Below are positions 16,713 to 24,660 of a DNA stretch of 35,157 nt, piece by piece. Each line of letters starts with the position of its first letter. Positions within the stretch are counted from its first letter, which is position 1. The notes beneath the pieces are model-generated. The model was not told the origin of the DNA and did not search any database. It saw only the letters and a list, made by a program, of their open reading frames with translations. The stretch is from NCBI GenBank assembly GCA_026225115.1, contig JAMFSE010000011.1:1-35157 (forward strand). Direction: 5' to 3'. Origin of the DNA: Rhodovastum atsumiense. GTDB taxonomy: Bacteria; Pseudomonadota; Alphaproteobacteria; Acetobacterales; Acetobacteraceae. The translations under genes were made by a program, and so were the position numbers.

Positions 16713-16747
16713 ACCGGAGAATTCAGGTAATAAAAGGGATGAAACTC

Positions 16748-16770
16748 AACGGGGCCTATGGCCCCGTTCT
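16748..16770 (+). terminator. csp terminator hairpin 1
   Basis: AACGGGGCC-TAT-GGCCCCGTT forms a perfect 9-bp stem followed by CTTAAT, a short U tract. A near copy of the stem follows 50 bases later. Confidence 0.7.
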
Positions 16771-16797
16771 TAATGGTACCCGTTCTTAATGGTACAA

Positions 16798-16823
16798 CGG
16801 GGGGGCCTATGGCCCCGTTTTTT
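16798..16823 (+). terminator. csp terminator hairpin 2
   Basis: This repeats the GGGGCC-TAT-GGCCCC stem of hairpin 1, now followed by a clear T run (GTTTTTTAA), so it is the strongest of the three. Confidence 0.85.
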
Positions 16824-16828
16824 AATTC

Positions 16829-16850
16829 GGGGCCCTGTCGGCCCCTTTTT
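16829..16850 (+). terminator. csp terminator hairpin 3
   Basis: GGGGCC (16829-16834) and GGCCCC (16840-16845) form a stem followed by TTTTT. Three terminators in about 100 bp insulate the fadD promoter from csp transcription. Confidence 0.8.
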
Positions 16851-16903
16851 CATTTCCTGAAAAGCTTTAGCTGCTTTTTGATTTACCACAGGCCAGCCGC
16901 ATA

Positions 16904-16935
16904 TTGATTAAGCTGACGTTTGCGTTAATTAGATA
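16904..16935 (+). promoter_or_regulatory. fadD promoter with MerR-type operator
   Basis: TTGATT (16904-16909) and TAGATA (16930-16935) are separated by 20 bases, the long spacer typical of MerR-family promoters. The spacer contains TGACG-TTTG-CGTTA (16914-16927), the same TRACG-N4-CGTTA pattern found in the merR promoter. The element is followed in both places by a TTAGAT-like -10. Confidence 0.55.
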
Positions 16936-17025
16936 ACCAAAGTGATGGGTGCAATTAGCCGCTGCGCTGCCTACATCAGCTACTGACGTTCGTATGGCAC
17001 CGGAAATTCGGGCTAGGAGGAAACA

Positions 17026-18696
17026 ATGGACGGTCTCGCCGCCCCGCAGGTAACGAGGGCGTTTAACTTCACGCCATTCCCGGCGTATCAAATGCTGGAT
17101 GTAACAGTCGCGCGTTTCGGCGACCGGCCAGCGATCGATTTTCTGGGCAAGCATTACGATTGGGCGGAGATCGGCCGGCTGGCCAACCGCGCCGCGGCCG
17201 GCCTGCAGAAGCTGGGGGTGACCAAGGGCGTGAAAGTCGGGCTCTGCCTGCTGAACACGCCCTATTCCGTCATCATGTATTACGCCATCCTGAAGGCCGG
17301 CGGCACAGTGGTGAATTTCAACCCGCTTTACACAACGCACGAGCTGGAAAAGCAGATCGCGGATTCCGGCACCACGATGATGGTCTCGCTGGATATTGCG
17401 ATGATCCACGAAAAGATCGCCCAGCTGGCAGCGAAGAACATCCTCAAGCGAATCATCATCTGCTCGATGACCGCAGCCCTGCCGCGGCTCAAGGCCGTGT
17501 TGTATCGTGTGGCAAAGCGCAAGGATCTCGCAAAAATCCCCGACCAGTCGCCATATATCCGATTCGAGCGGCTGATTGCCGGCGCCGCGGCGCCGGCCCC
17601 GGTCAGCATCGACCCGGATCGGGATATCGCCGTATTCCAGTTCACCGGCGGCACCACAGGCCTGCCGAAGGCGGCGATGCTGAGCCATGCCAACATCACC
17701 GCCAACGTGACGCAGGTGCTGGAAGGCGGCACGCCGCTGGCCCTGGGCCAGGAGCGCATCATGGGCATCCTGCCGTTGTTCCATGTGTTCGCGATGACGG
17801 GGGTGATGAATCTCGGCATCGCCATCGGCGCCGAGTTGGTGCTGCTGCCGCGGATGGATCTGAAGCAGCTGATGGCGACGATCTTCAAGCGGCGGCCGAC
17901 CGTGTTGCCGGGCGTACCGACGCTGTATTCAGCCGTCTCCACCGCCGCCGAAGCCGCGCATAAACACCTTACATTCATCAAATACTGCGTCTCCGGCGGC
18001 GCCCCCATCGCGGCTGAGGCCGCCTTGCATTTCGAACTGGTTTCGGGCTGCAAAATCGTCGAGGGCTACGGGCTCTCCGAAACCTCGCCGGTGGTCTGCC
18101 TCAACCCGCCGCATGCGGTAAAACTAGGCTCGGTGGGACTGGCGGTGCCCGGCACCATCGTTGAAATCCGCGATCCGGCGCAGCCCGAAGTTCTGCTCCC
18201 TCAGGGGCAGCGCGGCGAGATTTGCGTTCGGGGTCCGCAGGTGATGCAGGGCTATTACAACCGGCCGGAAGAAACTGCAGCCGTGTTCACGGATGGCGCC
18301 TTCCGCACCGGGGATATCGGCTATATCGATGAAGACGGCTATGTGTTTATCGTCGACCGGATCAAGGACCTCATCCTGTGCGGCGGCTATAACGTCTATC
18401 CCCGCACCATCGAAGAGGCCGCCTACCAGCACCCCGCGGTTTTGGACGCCATCGCGATCGGCGTGCCGGATGCCTATCGCGGCCAGGCGCCCAAGCTCTT
18501 CGTAACCCTGCGGCCGAATGCGCAAGCCACCCCGCAGGAGATCAAGACTTTTCTGAAGGACCTTCTGAACAAGATTGAAATGCCCCGCGAGGTCGAAATC
18601 CGCGGTAGCCTGCCGAAAACCATGGTCGGAAAATTATCGAAAAAGGAACTGGTCGCCGAGGAACTGGCCAAGGCTTCAGTCGCCGGGAGCCAATAA
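17026..18696 (+). CDS. fadD: Long-chain fatty-acid--CoA ligase
   Basis: This 556-residue AMP-forming acyl-CoA ligase activates fatty acids for beta-oxidation. The ATP loop is FTGGTTGLPKAAMLSHANI (residues ~205-223), followed by the adenylate motif VEGYGLSETSPV (~345), RTGDIGYIDEDGYVFIVDRIKDLI and the C-terminal MVGKLSKKELV with the catalytic lysine. AGGAGG precedes the ATG at 17026. The gene opens the beta-oxidation cluster, has its own promoter with a MerR-like operator, and is followed at 117 bp by the merR gene. Chain-length preference is not predictable from what is visible. Confidence 0.93.
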   Translation: MDGLAAPQVTRAFNFTPFPAYQMLDVTVARFGDRPAIDFLGKHYDWAEIGRLANRAAAGLQKLGVTKGVKVGLCLLNTPYSVIMYYAILKAGGTVVNFNPLYTTHELEKQIADSGTTMMVSLDIAMIHEKIAQLAAKNILKRIIICSMTAALPRLKAVLYRVAKRKDLAKIPDQSPYIRFERLIAGAAAPAPVSIDPDRDIAVFQFTGGTTGLPKAAMLSHANITANVTQVLEGGTPLALGQERIMGILPLFHVFAMTGVMNLGIAIGAELVLLPRMDLKQLMATIFKRRPTVLPGVPTLYSAVSTAAEAAHKHLTFIKYCVSGGAPIAAEAALHFELVSGCKIVEGYGLSETSPVVCLNPPHAVKLGSVGLAVPGTIVEIRDPAQPEVLLPQGQRGEICVRGPQVMQGYYNRPEETAAVFTDGAFRTGDIGYIDEDGYVFIVDRIKDLILCGGYNVYPRTIEEAAYQHPAVLDAIAIGVPDAYRGQAPKLFVTLRPNAQATPQEIKTFLKDLLNKIEMPREVEIRGSLPKTMVGKLSKKELVAEELAKASVAGSQ

Positions 18697-18740
18697 ACCG
18701 GGCAAAACGCCGGTTTCTAAGGCATGTACCGTAATAGTTA

Positions 18741-18769
18741 TTGACATAACGTATACGTTAACTTAGATT
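18741..18769 (+). promoter_or_regulatory. merR-fad promoter with perfect palindrome
   Basis: TTGACA (18741-18746) is followed after 17 bases by TAGATT (18764-18769). The spacer holds the perfect 14-bp palindrome TAACGTATACGTTA (18747-18760). The same half-sites occur in the fadD promoter. MerR proteins bind such spacer palindromes, so this is probably an autoregulatory site also controlling thiolase, fadN and fadE. Confidence 0.65.
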
Positions 18770-18812
18770 CTCTTCCAGGGACGCCCGCAGCGCCGATGAA
18801 AACGAGGATGAA

Positions 18813-19211
18813 GTGACAGCCGCAACCAAGGAAACGCTGCTTTTCTCCGTCAGCCAGCTGGCCCGCCAGCTAGGGGTGACTACGCGTACCATCCGTTTCT
18901 ACGAGGATAAGCACCTGATCTCGCCGGAGCGCGCCGGCACCACGCGGGTCTATACCCACCGCGACCGCGCCCGGCTGATGCTCATCCTGCGCGGCAAGCG
19001 CCTGGGATTCTCGCTCCGTGAAATCAAGGAATTTCTGGATTTATACGACGTCGATCCGGAGCATCACACGCAGGTGCGGGTGTTGCTGAACAGCGTCGTC
19101 AACCGCATCGACAAACTGCATGCGCAACGCGCCGCGATCGATGAGAGCCTTACCGAACTCACCGAAATCGAACGGCAATGCGAAGCCGTGTTGCTCAGCC
19201 GAACAAGCTAG
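18813..19211 (+). CDS. MerR family regulator of fatty-acid degradation
   Basis: This 132-residue protein has an N-terminal MerR winged helix (FSVSQLARQLGVTTRTIRFYEDKHLISPER; YTHRDRARLMLILRGKRLGFSLREIKEFLDLY) and a C-terminal dimerising coiled coil (residues ~85-125). It lacks the cysteines of metal-sensing MerR proteins. This type resembles LiuR-like regulators of acyl-CoA and branched-chain amino-acid catabolism, which respond to acyl-CoA-type ligands (known of the family, inferred here). The start is GTG at 18813 with GAGGATGAA upstream. Located between fadD and the thiolase gene, it should control both promoters bearing the ACG-N4-CGT palindrome. Confidence 0.88.
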   Translation: MTAATKETLLFSVSQLARQLGVTTRTIRFYEDKHLISPERAGTTRVYTHRDRARLMLILRGKRLGFSLREIKEFLDLYDVDPEHHTQVRVLLNSVVNRIDKLHAQRAAIDESLTELTEIERQCEAVLLSRTS

Positions 19212-19227
19212 AACTGGAGTCTATAAT

Positions 19228-20391
19228 ATGGCCGATGGCATGATTGCGGGTTACGCCCGCCCGGTAGTGATCGCGGGCTACGCCCGCTCCCCTTTCGCGC
19301 CGGCGAACAAAGGCAGCCTGGCCCGGGTGCGCCCGGATGAGATGGCCGCCGAGGTCGTCCGCGCATTGATCGCCCGCACCGGCGTGAAGCCTGAAGATAT
19401 CGAAGACGTTATTGTCGGCTGCGCCTTCCCCGAAGGCGAGCAGGGCTTGAACGTTGCCCGCATGATCAGCCTGCTGGCGGATCTGCCGATCAGCGCCGGC
19501 GGCCAGACCGTCAACCGGTTCTGCGGCTCTTCGATGTCCTCCATCCACATCGCCGCCGGTGCCATTCAAATGAATGCCGGCGAGGTCTTCATCTGCGCCG
19601 GTATCGAGAGCATGAGCCGCGTGCCGATGAGCGGCTTCAATCCCCTCCCCTCGCCGAAATTATATGCCGCCCGGCCCGGCGCCTATATGGGCATGGGCGA
19701 CACCGCTGAGAACGTCGCCAACCAATGGCAGATCACCCGCGCCGAGCAGGATGAATTTGCATTAAAAAGCCACCAGAAGGCCGCCGCCGCGCAGAAAGCC
19801 GGCCGGCTTGCCGAAGAAATCGTGCCAATCTCGAACGGCAAAGCCACCGTGGAGTTGGATGAGTGCATCCGCCTTGATGCCTCGATCGAAGCCCTTAATG
19901 GACTGAAGCCGATTTTCGACAAGGAAGGCTCCGTCACCGCCGGCACATCTTCACCGCTGACCGACGGCGCCTCCGCGGTTCTGGTCTGCTCGGAAGAATA
20001 TGCCGTGAAAAACGGACTGACGATGCTGGCGCGGATCAAATCCATCGCAGTCGCCGGCTGCGCGCCGGAGATCATGGGCATCGGCCCGGTCGGCGCTTCG
20101 AACAAAGCGCTGGCGCGTGCAGGCATCACTGCCAAGGACCTGAGCGTCGTTGAACTGAACGAGGCCTTTGCATCACAGTCGCTCGCCGTCATCCGTGACC
20201 TCGGGCTGGACCCGGCGATCGTCAATTTCGATGGCGGCGCCATCGCCCTCGGCCATCCGCTTGGCGCCACCGGCGCCCGCATCACCGGCAAGGCTGCCGC
20301 GTTGCTGAAGCGCGAAGGCGGCAAATATGCGCTGGCGACGCAATGCATCGGCGGCGGCCAGGGCATCGCCACCGTGCTCGAGGCCATCTGA
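19228..20391 (+). CDS. fadA: Acetyl-CoA acyltransferase (thiolase)
   Basis: This 387-residue thiolase cleaves 3-ketoacyl-CoA to acetyl-CoA and a shortened acyl-CoA. The nucleophilic cysteine is in TVNRFCGSSMSS, the catalytic His in GHPLGATGAR and the second cysteine in CIGGGQGIA. The start at ATG 19228 follows GGAGT; the frame extends upstream into merR but there it overlaps a better gene. The first 20 residues contain an IAGYAR duplication caused by a 27-bp tandem repeat. It begins 17 bases after merR and ends 3 bases before fadN, so it is part of one operon. It would act as the thiolase partner of the FadN-type protein. Confidence 0.94.
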   Translation: MADGMIAGYARPVVIAGYARSPFAPANKGSLARVRPDEMAAEVVRALIARTGVKPEDIEDVIVGCAFPEGEQGLNVARMISLLADLPISAGGQTVNRFCGSSMSSIHIAAGAIQMNAGEVFICAGIESMSRVPMSGFNPLPSPKLYAARPGAYMGMGDTAENVANQWQITRAEQDEFALKSHQKAAAAQKAGRLAEEIVPISNGKATVELDECIRLDASIEALNGLKPIFDKEGSVTAGTSSPLTDGASAVLVCSEEYAVKNGLTMLARIKSIAVAGCAPEIMGIGPVGASNKALARAGITAKDLSVVELNEAFASQSLAVIRDLGLDPAIVNFDGGAIALGHPLGATGARITGKAAALLKREGGKYALATQCIGGGQGIATVLEAI

Positions 20392-20393
20392 CA

Positions 20394-22766
20394 ATGATCA
20401 AATCTGTCGCCGTGATCGGCGCCGGCGTGATGGGGGCGAGCATTGCCGCCCATATCGCCAATGCGGGCGTGAAAGTGCTGCTGCTGGATATCGTCAGACC
20501 CGGCAGCCCAGACCGCAACGCGATTGCAAAATCCGCAATCGACAAACTGCGCAAAATGGACCCCGCCCCCTTGATGGGCGGCAAGGCCGTCCGGCTGATC
20601 ACCCCCGGCAATACCGAGGATGACCTGCCGGCGCTGAAAGATGTCGACTGGATCATCGAGGCCATCATTGAACGCCTCGACATCAAGCAGGACCTCTACA
20701 AAAAGCTTGAGGCCGTGCGGCGGCCGGATGCCATCATCTCGTCGAACACCTCGACCATCCCTCTGAAAGAATTGTGCAGCGGATTGTCGGAGAATTTCGC
20801 GCGCAACTTCTGTATCACGCATTTTTTCAACCCGCCCCGTTATATGCGGTTGCTGGAAGTGGTGGCCGGGCCGACAACCGATCCGGAACTGCTAAGCGGC
20901 CTGCAGAAATTTGCCGATCTTTCGCTCGGCAAATCGGTGGTGATGTGCAACGACACGCCCGGCTTCATTGCCAATCGCATCGGCACCTACTGGGCGCAGA
21001 CGGCGATGGTGCTGGCCCGCGAACAGGGGCTGGAAATCGAGGAAGCCGATCTCATCATGGGCAAGGCCTTGGGCTTTCCCTCGACCGGCGTTTTCGGCCT
21101 GATCGATCTGGTCGGCATCGATCTGGCGCCGCATGTCAATGCTTCGCTCGCCCGCCTACTACCGGAATCCGACGCGTTTCACAGCATGAATCGCGATACC
21201 GAGATTCTCGAAAAACTGATTGCCGAAGGCTATACCGGCAATAAGGGCAAAGGCGGCTTCTACCGCAGCAGCCGCGGCGCCGACGGCAAGCGCGTAAAAT
21301 CCGTGCTGAATCTTGCCGCCGCCGCCGAGGGCAAGCTCGAATGGCGCTTCGCCGAAAAACCGGAGATCCCGGAAGTCAAAGACGCCCGCAAGGATATGAA
21401 GAAGCTGCTGGCCGCCAACACCAAGGCCGGCAAATATGCCTGGAGCGTGGTCGGCCGCGTGCTTGCCTACGCTGCCTCGCTGCTGCCGGAAATTTCCGGC
21501 AATATCCACGATGTCGACGAGGCGATGCGGCTCGGCTTCACCTGGAAATTCGGCCCTTTCGAATTGATCGACAAGCTCGGCGCCGATTTTGTAGCAAAAA
21601 ATCTTGCCCAGCTCGAGGTTCCGGTGCCGGCGCTGCTGCAAAAAATCGGCAGCGGCCGCTTCTACAAAACCGAAGGCGCCACCACGCTGCAATTCGGCCT
21701 CGACGGCAAATACACCCCGGTGCCGCGCCCAGATGGTGCGATTTTCCTCACCGACATCAAGCGCGTTTCCAAACCCGTGCTCAGCAACAAGAACGCTTCG
21801 GTCTGGGATATCGGCGACGGCGTGCTGTGCTTCGAAGTGCATGCCGAAGTGCGCGGCGCCATGCGCAACATGCTGGACGGCGACATCATCGGCCTGTTGG
21901 AAAAAGCCACCGCGTTGGTCGCCAAAAGCTATAAGGCTTTGGTGATCTATAATGACGATCTTCGCGAACAGCCGCAAAGCGTCAGCTTCAGCCAAGGTGC
22001 GAACATTGGTCTCGTGCAGTTTGCCGCCAACATCCGCATGTGGGGCACCATCGAGAAAGGCATCAAGCAAGGCCAGGCGGTCTATCTCGGCCTACGCTAC
22101 GCCCCCTTCCCCGTCGTCGGCGCGCCGGTCGGCCTCGCACTCGGCGGCGGGTGTGAGATGCTGATGCATTGCGACGCCGTGCAGGCCTATGCGGAAAGCT
22201 ATATCGGCCTGGTCGAAGTCGGCGTCGGCGTGGTTCCCGGCTGGGGCGGCTGCACCACATTGCTAAACCGCTGGCAGCACGCCAAGGGCGTACCCCAGGG
22301 CCCGCTGCCGGCTGTGGCAAAAGCATTCGAGACCATCTCCACCGCCACTACGTCGAAATCCGCCGCCGAAGCCAAGGAGTTGATGTTCCTGCGCCCAACC
22401 GACGGCGTCACCATGAACCGCTACCGCCTGCTGGCAGACGCCAAGGCCAAGGCGCTGGCGATGGTGGCCGATTACAAAGCGCCGGAACCGCAATCGCTTA
22501 AACTCCCGGGTGCTACCGGCCGCGTTGCCGTCAAACTCGTGGTCGACGGCTTCCACAAGCGCGGCATCGCCACCAACCATGACGTGACCGTGTTCGAACA
22601 TCTGGCCAATGTTCTGACCGGCGGCGATACCGATTATCTGGACACGCTGCAGGAGAAGGATGTGATGGATCTGGAACGCCAGGCCTTCATGGCCCTGATC
22701 CGCACCAAGGAAAGCCAGGCCCGGATTAAAAGCATCATCGATACCGGCAGACCGCTACGCAATTAA
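20394..22766 (+). CDS. fadN: 3-hydroxyacyl-CoA dehydrogenase/enoyl-CoA hydratase, FadN type
   Basis: This is a 790-residue bifunctional enzyme. An NAD-binding 3-hydroxyacyl-CoA dehydrogenase domain comes first (VAVIGAGVMGASIA; catalytic His near 142 in CITHFFNPPRYM), then its helical C-terminal domain (NDTPGFIANRIG). The crotonase/enoyl-CoA hydratase domain is C-terminal (from about residue 480: PVVGAPVGLALGGGCEM; VEVGVGVVPGWGG with both catalytic Glu positions). This order is the reverse of E. coli FadB and matches FadN of Bacillus (about 790 residues). It would perform the hydration and oxidation steps of beta-oxidation. It starts 3 bases after fadA and is followed by fadE, the same gene set as Bacillus fadNAE. 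Confidence 0.93.
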   Translation: MIKSVAVIGAGVMGASIAAHIANAGVKVLLLDIVRPGSPDRNAIAKSAIDKLRKMDPAPLMGGKAVRLITPGNTEDDLPALKDVDWIIEAIIERLDIKQDLYKKLEAVRRPDAIISSNTSTIPLKELCSGLSENFARNFCITHFFNPPRYMRLLEVVAGPTTDPELLSGLQKFADLSLGKSVVMCNDTPGFIANRIGTYWAQTAMVLAREQGLEIEEADLIMGKALGFPSTGVFGLIDLVGIDLAPHVNASLARLLPESDAFHSMNRDTEILEKLIAEGYTGNKGKGGFYRSSRGADGKRVKSVLNLAAAAEGKLEWRFAEKPEIPEVKDARKDMKKLLAANTKAGKYAWSVVGRVLAYAASLLPEISGNIHDVDEAMRLGFTWKFGPFELIDKLGADFVAKNLAQLEVPVPALLQKIGSGRFYKTEGATTLQFGLDGKYTPVPRPDGAIFLTDIKRVSKPVLSNKNASVWDIGDGVLCFEVHAEVRGAMRNMLDGDIIGLLEKATALVAKSYKALVIYNDDLREQPQSVSFSQGANIGLVQFAANIRMWGTIEKGIKQGQAVYLGLRYAPFPVVGAPVGLALGGGCEMLMHCDAVQAYAESYIGLVEVGVGVVPGWGGCTTLLNRWQHAKGVPQGPLPAVAKAFETISTATTSKSAAEAKELMFLRPTDGVTMNRYRLLADAKAKALAMVADYKAPEPQSLKLPGATGRVAVKLVVDGFHKRGIATNHDVTVFEHLANVLTGGDTDYLDTLQEKDVMDLERQAFMALIRTKESQARIKSIIDTGRPLRN

Positions 22767-22802
22767 ATCCCGTTTCAAAATACCGCTCCAAAGGAGACCA
22801 CA

Positions 22803-24575
22803 ATGCCAAGTTATAAAGCGCCGCTCGCAGATATGCGTTTCGTGCTGCACGAATTGTTCGACTCCAAGACCATCGCCGAACTGCCGGGCTATCAGGATTT
22901 CTCCCCGGAACTGATCGACAGCGTGCTGGAAGAGGCCTCGAAACTCTGCGAGGAGGTGCTATTCCCGCTCAACCAATCCGGCGACCTTGAAGGCTGCCAC
23001 TACGAGAACGGCGTCGTCCGCACCCCTTCCGGCTTCCCCGAGGCCTATAACGCCTTCCGCGACGGCGGCTGGACCGCCATGGCCTCCTCGCCGGAATACG
23101 GCGGCCAAGGCATGCCGATATCCTCCTCGACATTGGTGGAAGAAATGCTGTGTTCGGCCAACAACGCCTTCGGCCTCTACCCCGGCCTTTCGCACGGCGC
23201 CTATGTCGCCCTTTCGCATCATGGCAGCGAGGAACTGAAGAATACCTATCTGCCGAACATCGTCGCCGGCAAATGGTCCGGCACCATGTGCCTGACCGAA
23301 CCGCATTGCGGCACCGACCTTGGACTGCTCCGCACCAAAGCAGTTCCCACGGACGACGGCGCCTATAAACTCTCCGGCAACAAAATCTTCATCTCCGCCG
23401 GCGAGCACGACCTCACCGAAAACATCATCCATCTTGTGCTGGCGCGGCTGCCGGATGCGCCGGCTGGCGTTAAAGGCATTTCGCTTTTCGTCGTACCGAA
23501 ATTCCTGGTGAAGGAAGACGGCTCGCTTGGGTCCCGCAACGGGGTTACCTGCACCGGTATCGAGCATAAAATGGGCATCAAGGCCTCGGCCACCTGCGCG
23601 CTCAGCTTCGAGGACGCAAAAGGCTGGCTGGTCGGCACCGCCAACAAGGGCCTGGCCGCCATGTTCACCATGATGAACACCGAGCGCTTCTCCGTCGGCA
23701 TCCAGGGCCTCGGCCTTGCCGAAGTCGCCTACCAGAACGCGGTCAATTATTCGCGCGAGCGCCTGCAGGGCCGCTCGCTCACCGGCGTCAAATACCCCGA
23801 CAAACCCGCCGACCCGATCATCGTCCACCCGGACGTGCGCCGCATGCTGCTGACCATGCGCGCCTATATCGAAGGCTGCCGGGCGCTCGGCGGCTGGGTC
23901 GCCCGCGAGCTCGACGTGCAGTCGCATTCGGAAGATTCCGACGCCAAACAGGCGGCCGATGACTTCACCGCGCTTCTCACCCCCATCGTCAAAGCCATGT
24001 TCACCGATATCGGCTTCGAAGTCGCATCGCTCGCCGTGCAATGCTACGGCGGCCACGGCTACATCCGCGACAACGGCATGGAACAATATTTGCGCGATTC
24101 CCGCATCTCGATGCTCTACGAAGGCACCAACGGCGTGCAGGCGCTCGACCTCGTGGGCCGCAAACTGCCGCAGGACGGCGGCCGCCTGCTGTCGCGCTTC
24201 CTCGACCCGGTGCTGGAATTCATCGAAACCCATGCCGATGACGACGATCTGGAAGCTTACATAACGCCGCTGCAAACCGCGGTCGAACATCTGCAGGTCG
24301 CCACCGGCCATATCATGGAAGTCGCAATGGGGAATTTCGACGAGGTCGGCGCCGCTTCGGTCGACTACCTGCGGCTGTTCGGGCTCGTAGCGCTCGGCTT
24401 CATGTGGGCGAAAATGGCCGTCGTCTCGCTGCCGAAAACGGAATCCTTCTACCAGGCCAAGCTCGGCACCGCCAAATTCTTCATGCAGCGGATGCTGCCG
24501 CAAACCGGTGCACTACTGTCGGCAATCCAGTCGGGCTCGGAGACCATGATGGCATTTGAGGATGCGGCTTTTTAA
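22803..24575 (+). CDS. fadE: Acyl-CoA dehydrogenase, FadE type
   Basis: This 590-residue FAD acyl-CoA dehydrogenase performs the first oxidation of acyl-CoA. Family motifs are GWTAMASSPEYGGQGMP, MCLTEPHCGTDLGLLRTKA, FVVPKFL, NTERFSVGIQGLG, QCYGGHGYIRDNGMEQYLRDSRI and YEGTNGVQALDLVGRKL with the probable catalytic Glu440. The extra C-terminal domain and the length match the ~590-residue branch that also includes DmdC (methylmercaptopropionyl-CoA dehydrogenase). The fadA-fadN-fadE context argues for fatty-acid oxidation. AAGGAGA precedes the ATG. It is the last gene of the operon and is followed by a strong hairpin. Confidence 0.94.
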   Translation: MPSYKAPLADMRFVLHELFDSKTIAELPGYQDFSPELIDSVLEEASKLCEEVLFPLNQSGDLEGCHYENGVVRTPSGFPEAYNAFRDGGWTAMASSPEYGGQGMPISSSTLVEEMLCSANNAFGLYPGLSHGAYVALSHHGSEELKNTYLPNIVAGKWSGTMCLTEPHCGTDLGLLRTKAVPTDDGAYKLSGNKIFISAGEHDLTENIIHLVLARLPDAPAGVKGISLFVVPKFLVKEDGSLGSRNGVTCTGIEHKMGIKASATCALSFEDAKGWLVGTANKGLAAMFTMMNTERFSVGIQGLGLAEVAYQNAVNYSRERLQGRSLTGVKYPDKPADPIIVHPDVRRMLLTMRAYIEGCRALGGWVARELDVQSHSEDSDAKQAADDFTALLTPIVKAMFTDIGFEVASLAVQCYGGHGYIRDNGMEQYLRDSRISMLYEGTNGVQALDLVGRKLPQDGGRLLSRFLDPVLEFIETHADDDDLEAYITPLQTAVEHLQVATGHIMEVAMGNFDEVGAASVDYLRLFGLVALGFMWAKMAVVSLPKTESFYQAKLGTAKFFMQRMLPQTGALLSAIQSGSETMMAFEDAAF

Positions 24576-24586
24576 GGGAAGGTAAG

Positions 24587-24628
24587 CGCTTCTTTTTGTG
24601 AACAAAAAGAAGCGAAAAAACTTTTTTT
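24587..24628 (+). terminator. Terminator of the fad operon
   Basis: CGCTTCTTTTTGT (24587-24599) pairs with ACAAAAAGAAGCG (24602-24614) and is followed by AAAAAACTTTTTTT, in the same style as the hairpins after nadC and metY. A second hairpin with a TTCG loop (24636-24646 with 24651-24661) reaches the stop of the convergent secreted-protein gene and may serve it. Confidence 0.8.
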
Positions 24629-24660
24629 CTGGGTCATGGGCGTTGCTTCGGCAGCGCCCA

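Noticed and set aside
19683-20822. 379-codon minus-strand frame across the thiolase and fadN starts
   Set aside because: It spans two well-supported plus-strand genes and their junction, with no ribosome site or recognisable domain.
22959-24503. 514-codon open frame on the minus strand across fadE
   Set aside because: It is the complement of a clear acyl-CoA dehydrogenase gene. Its composition (His, Arg, Gly, Asp rich, no motif) is what high-GC third-position bias creates antisense to a real gene.
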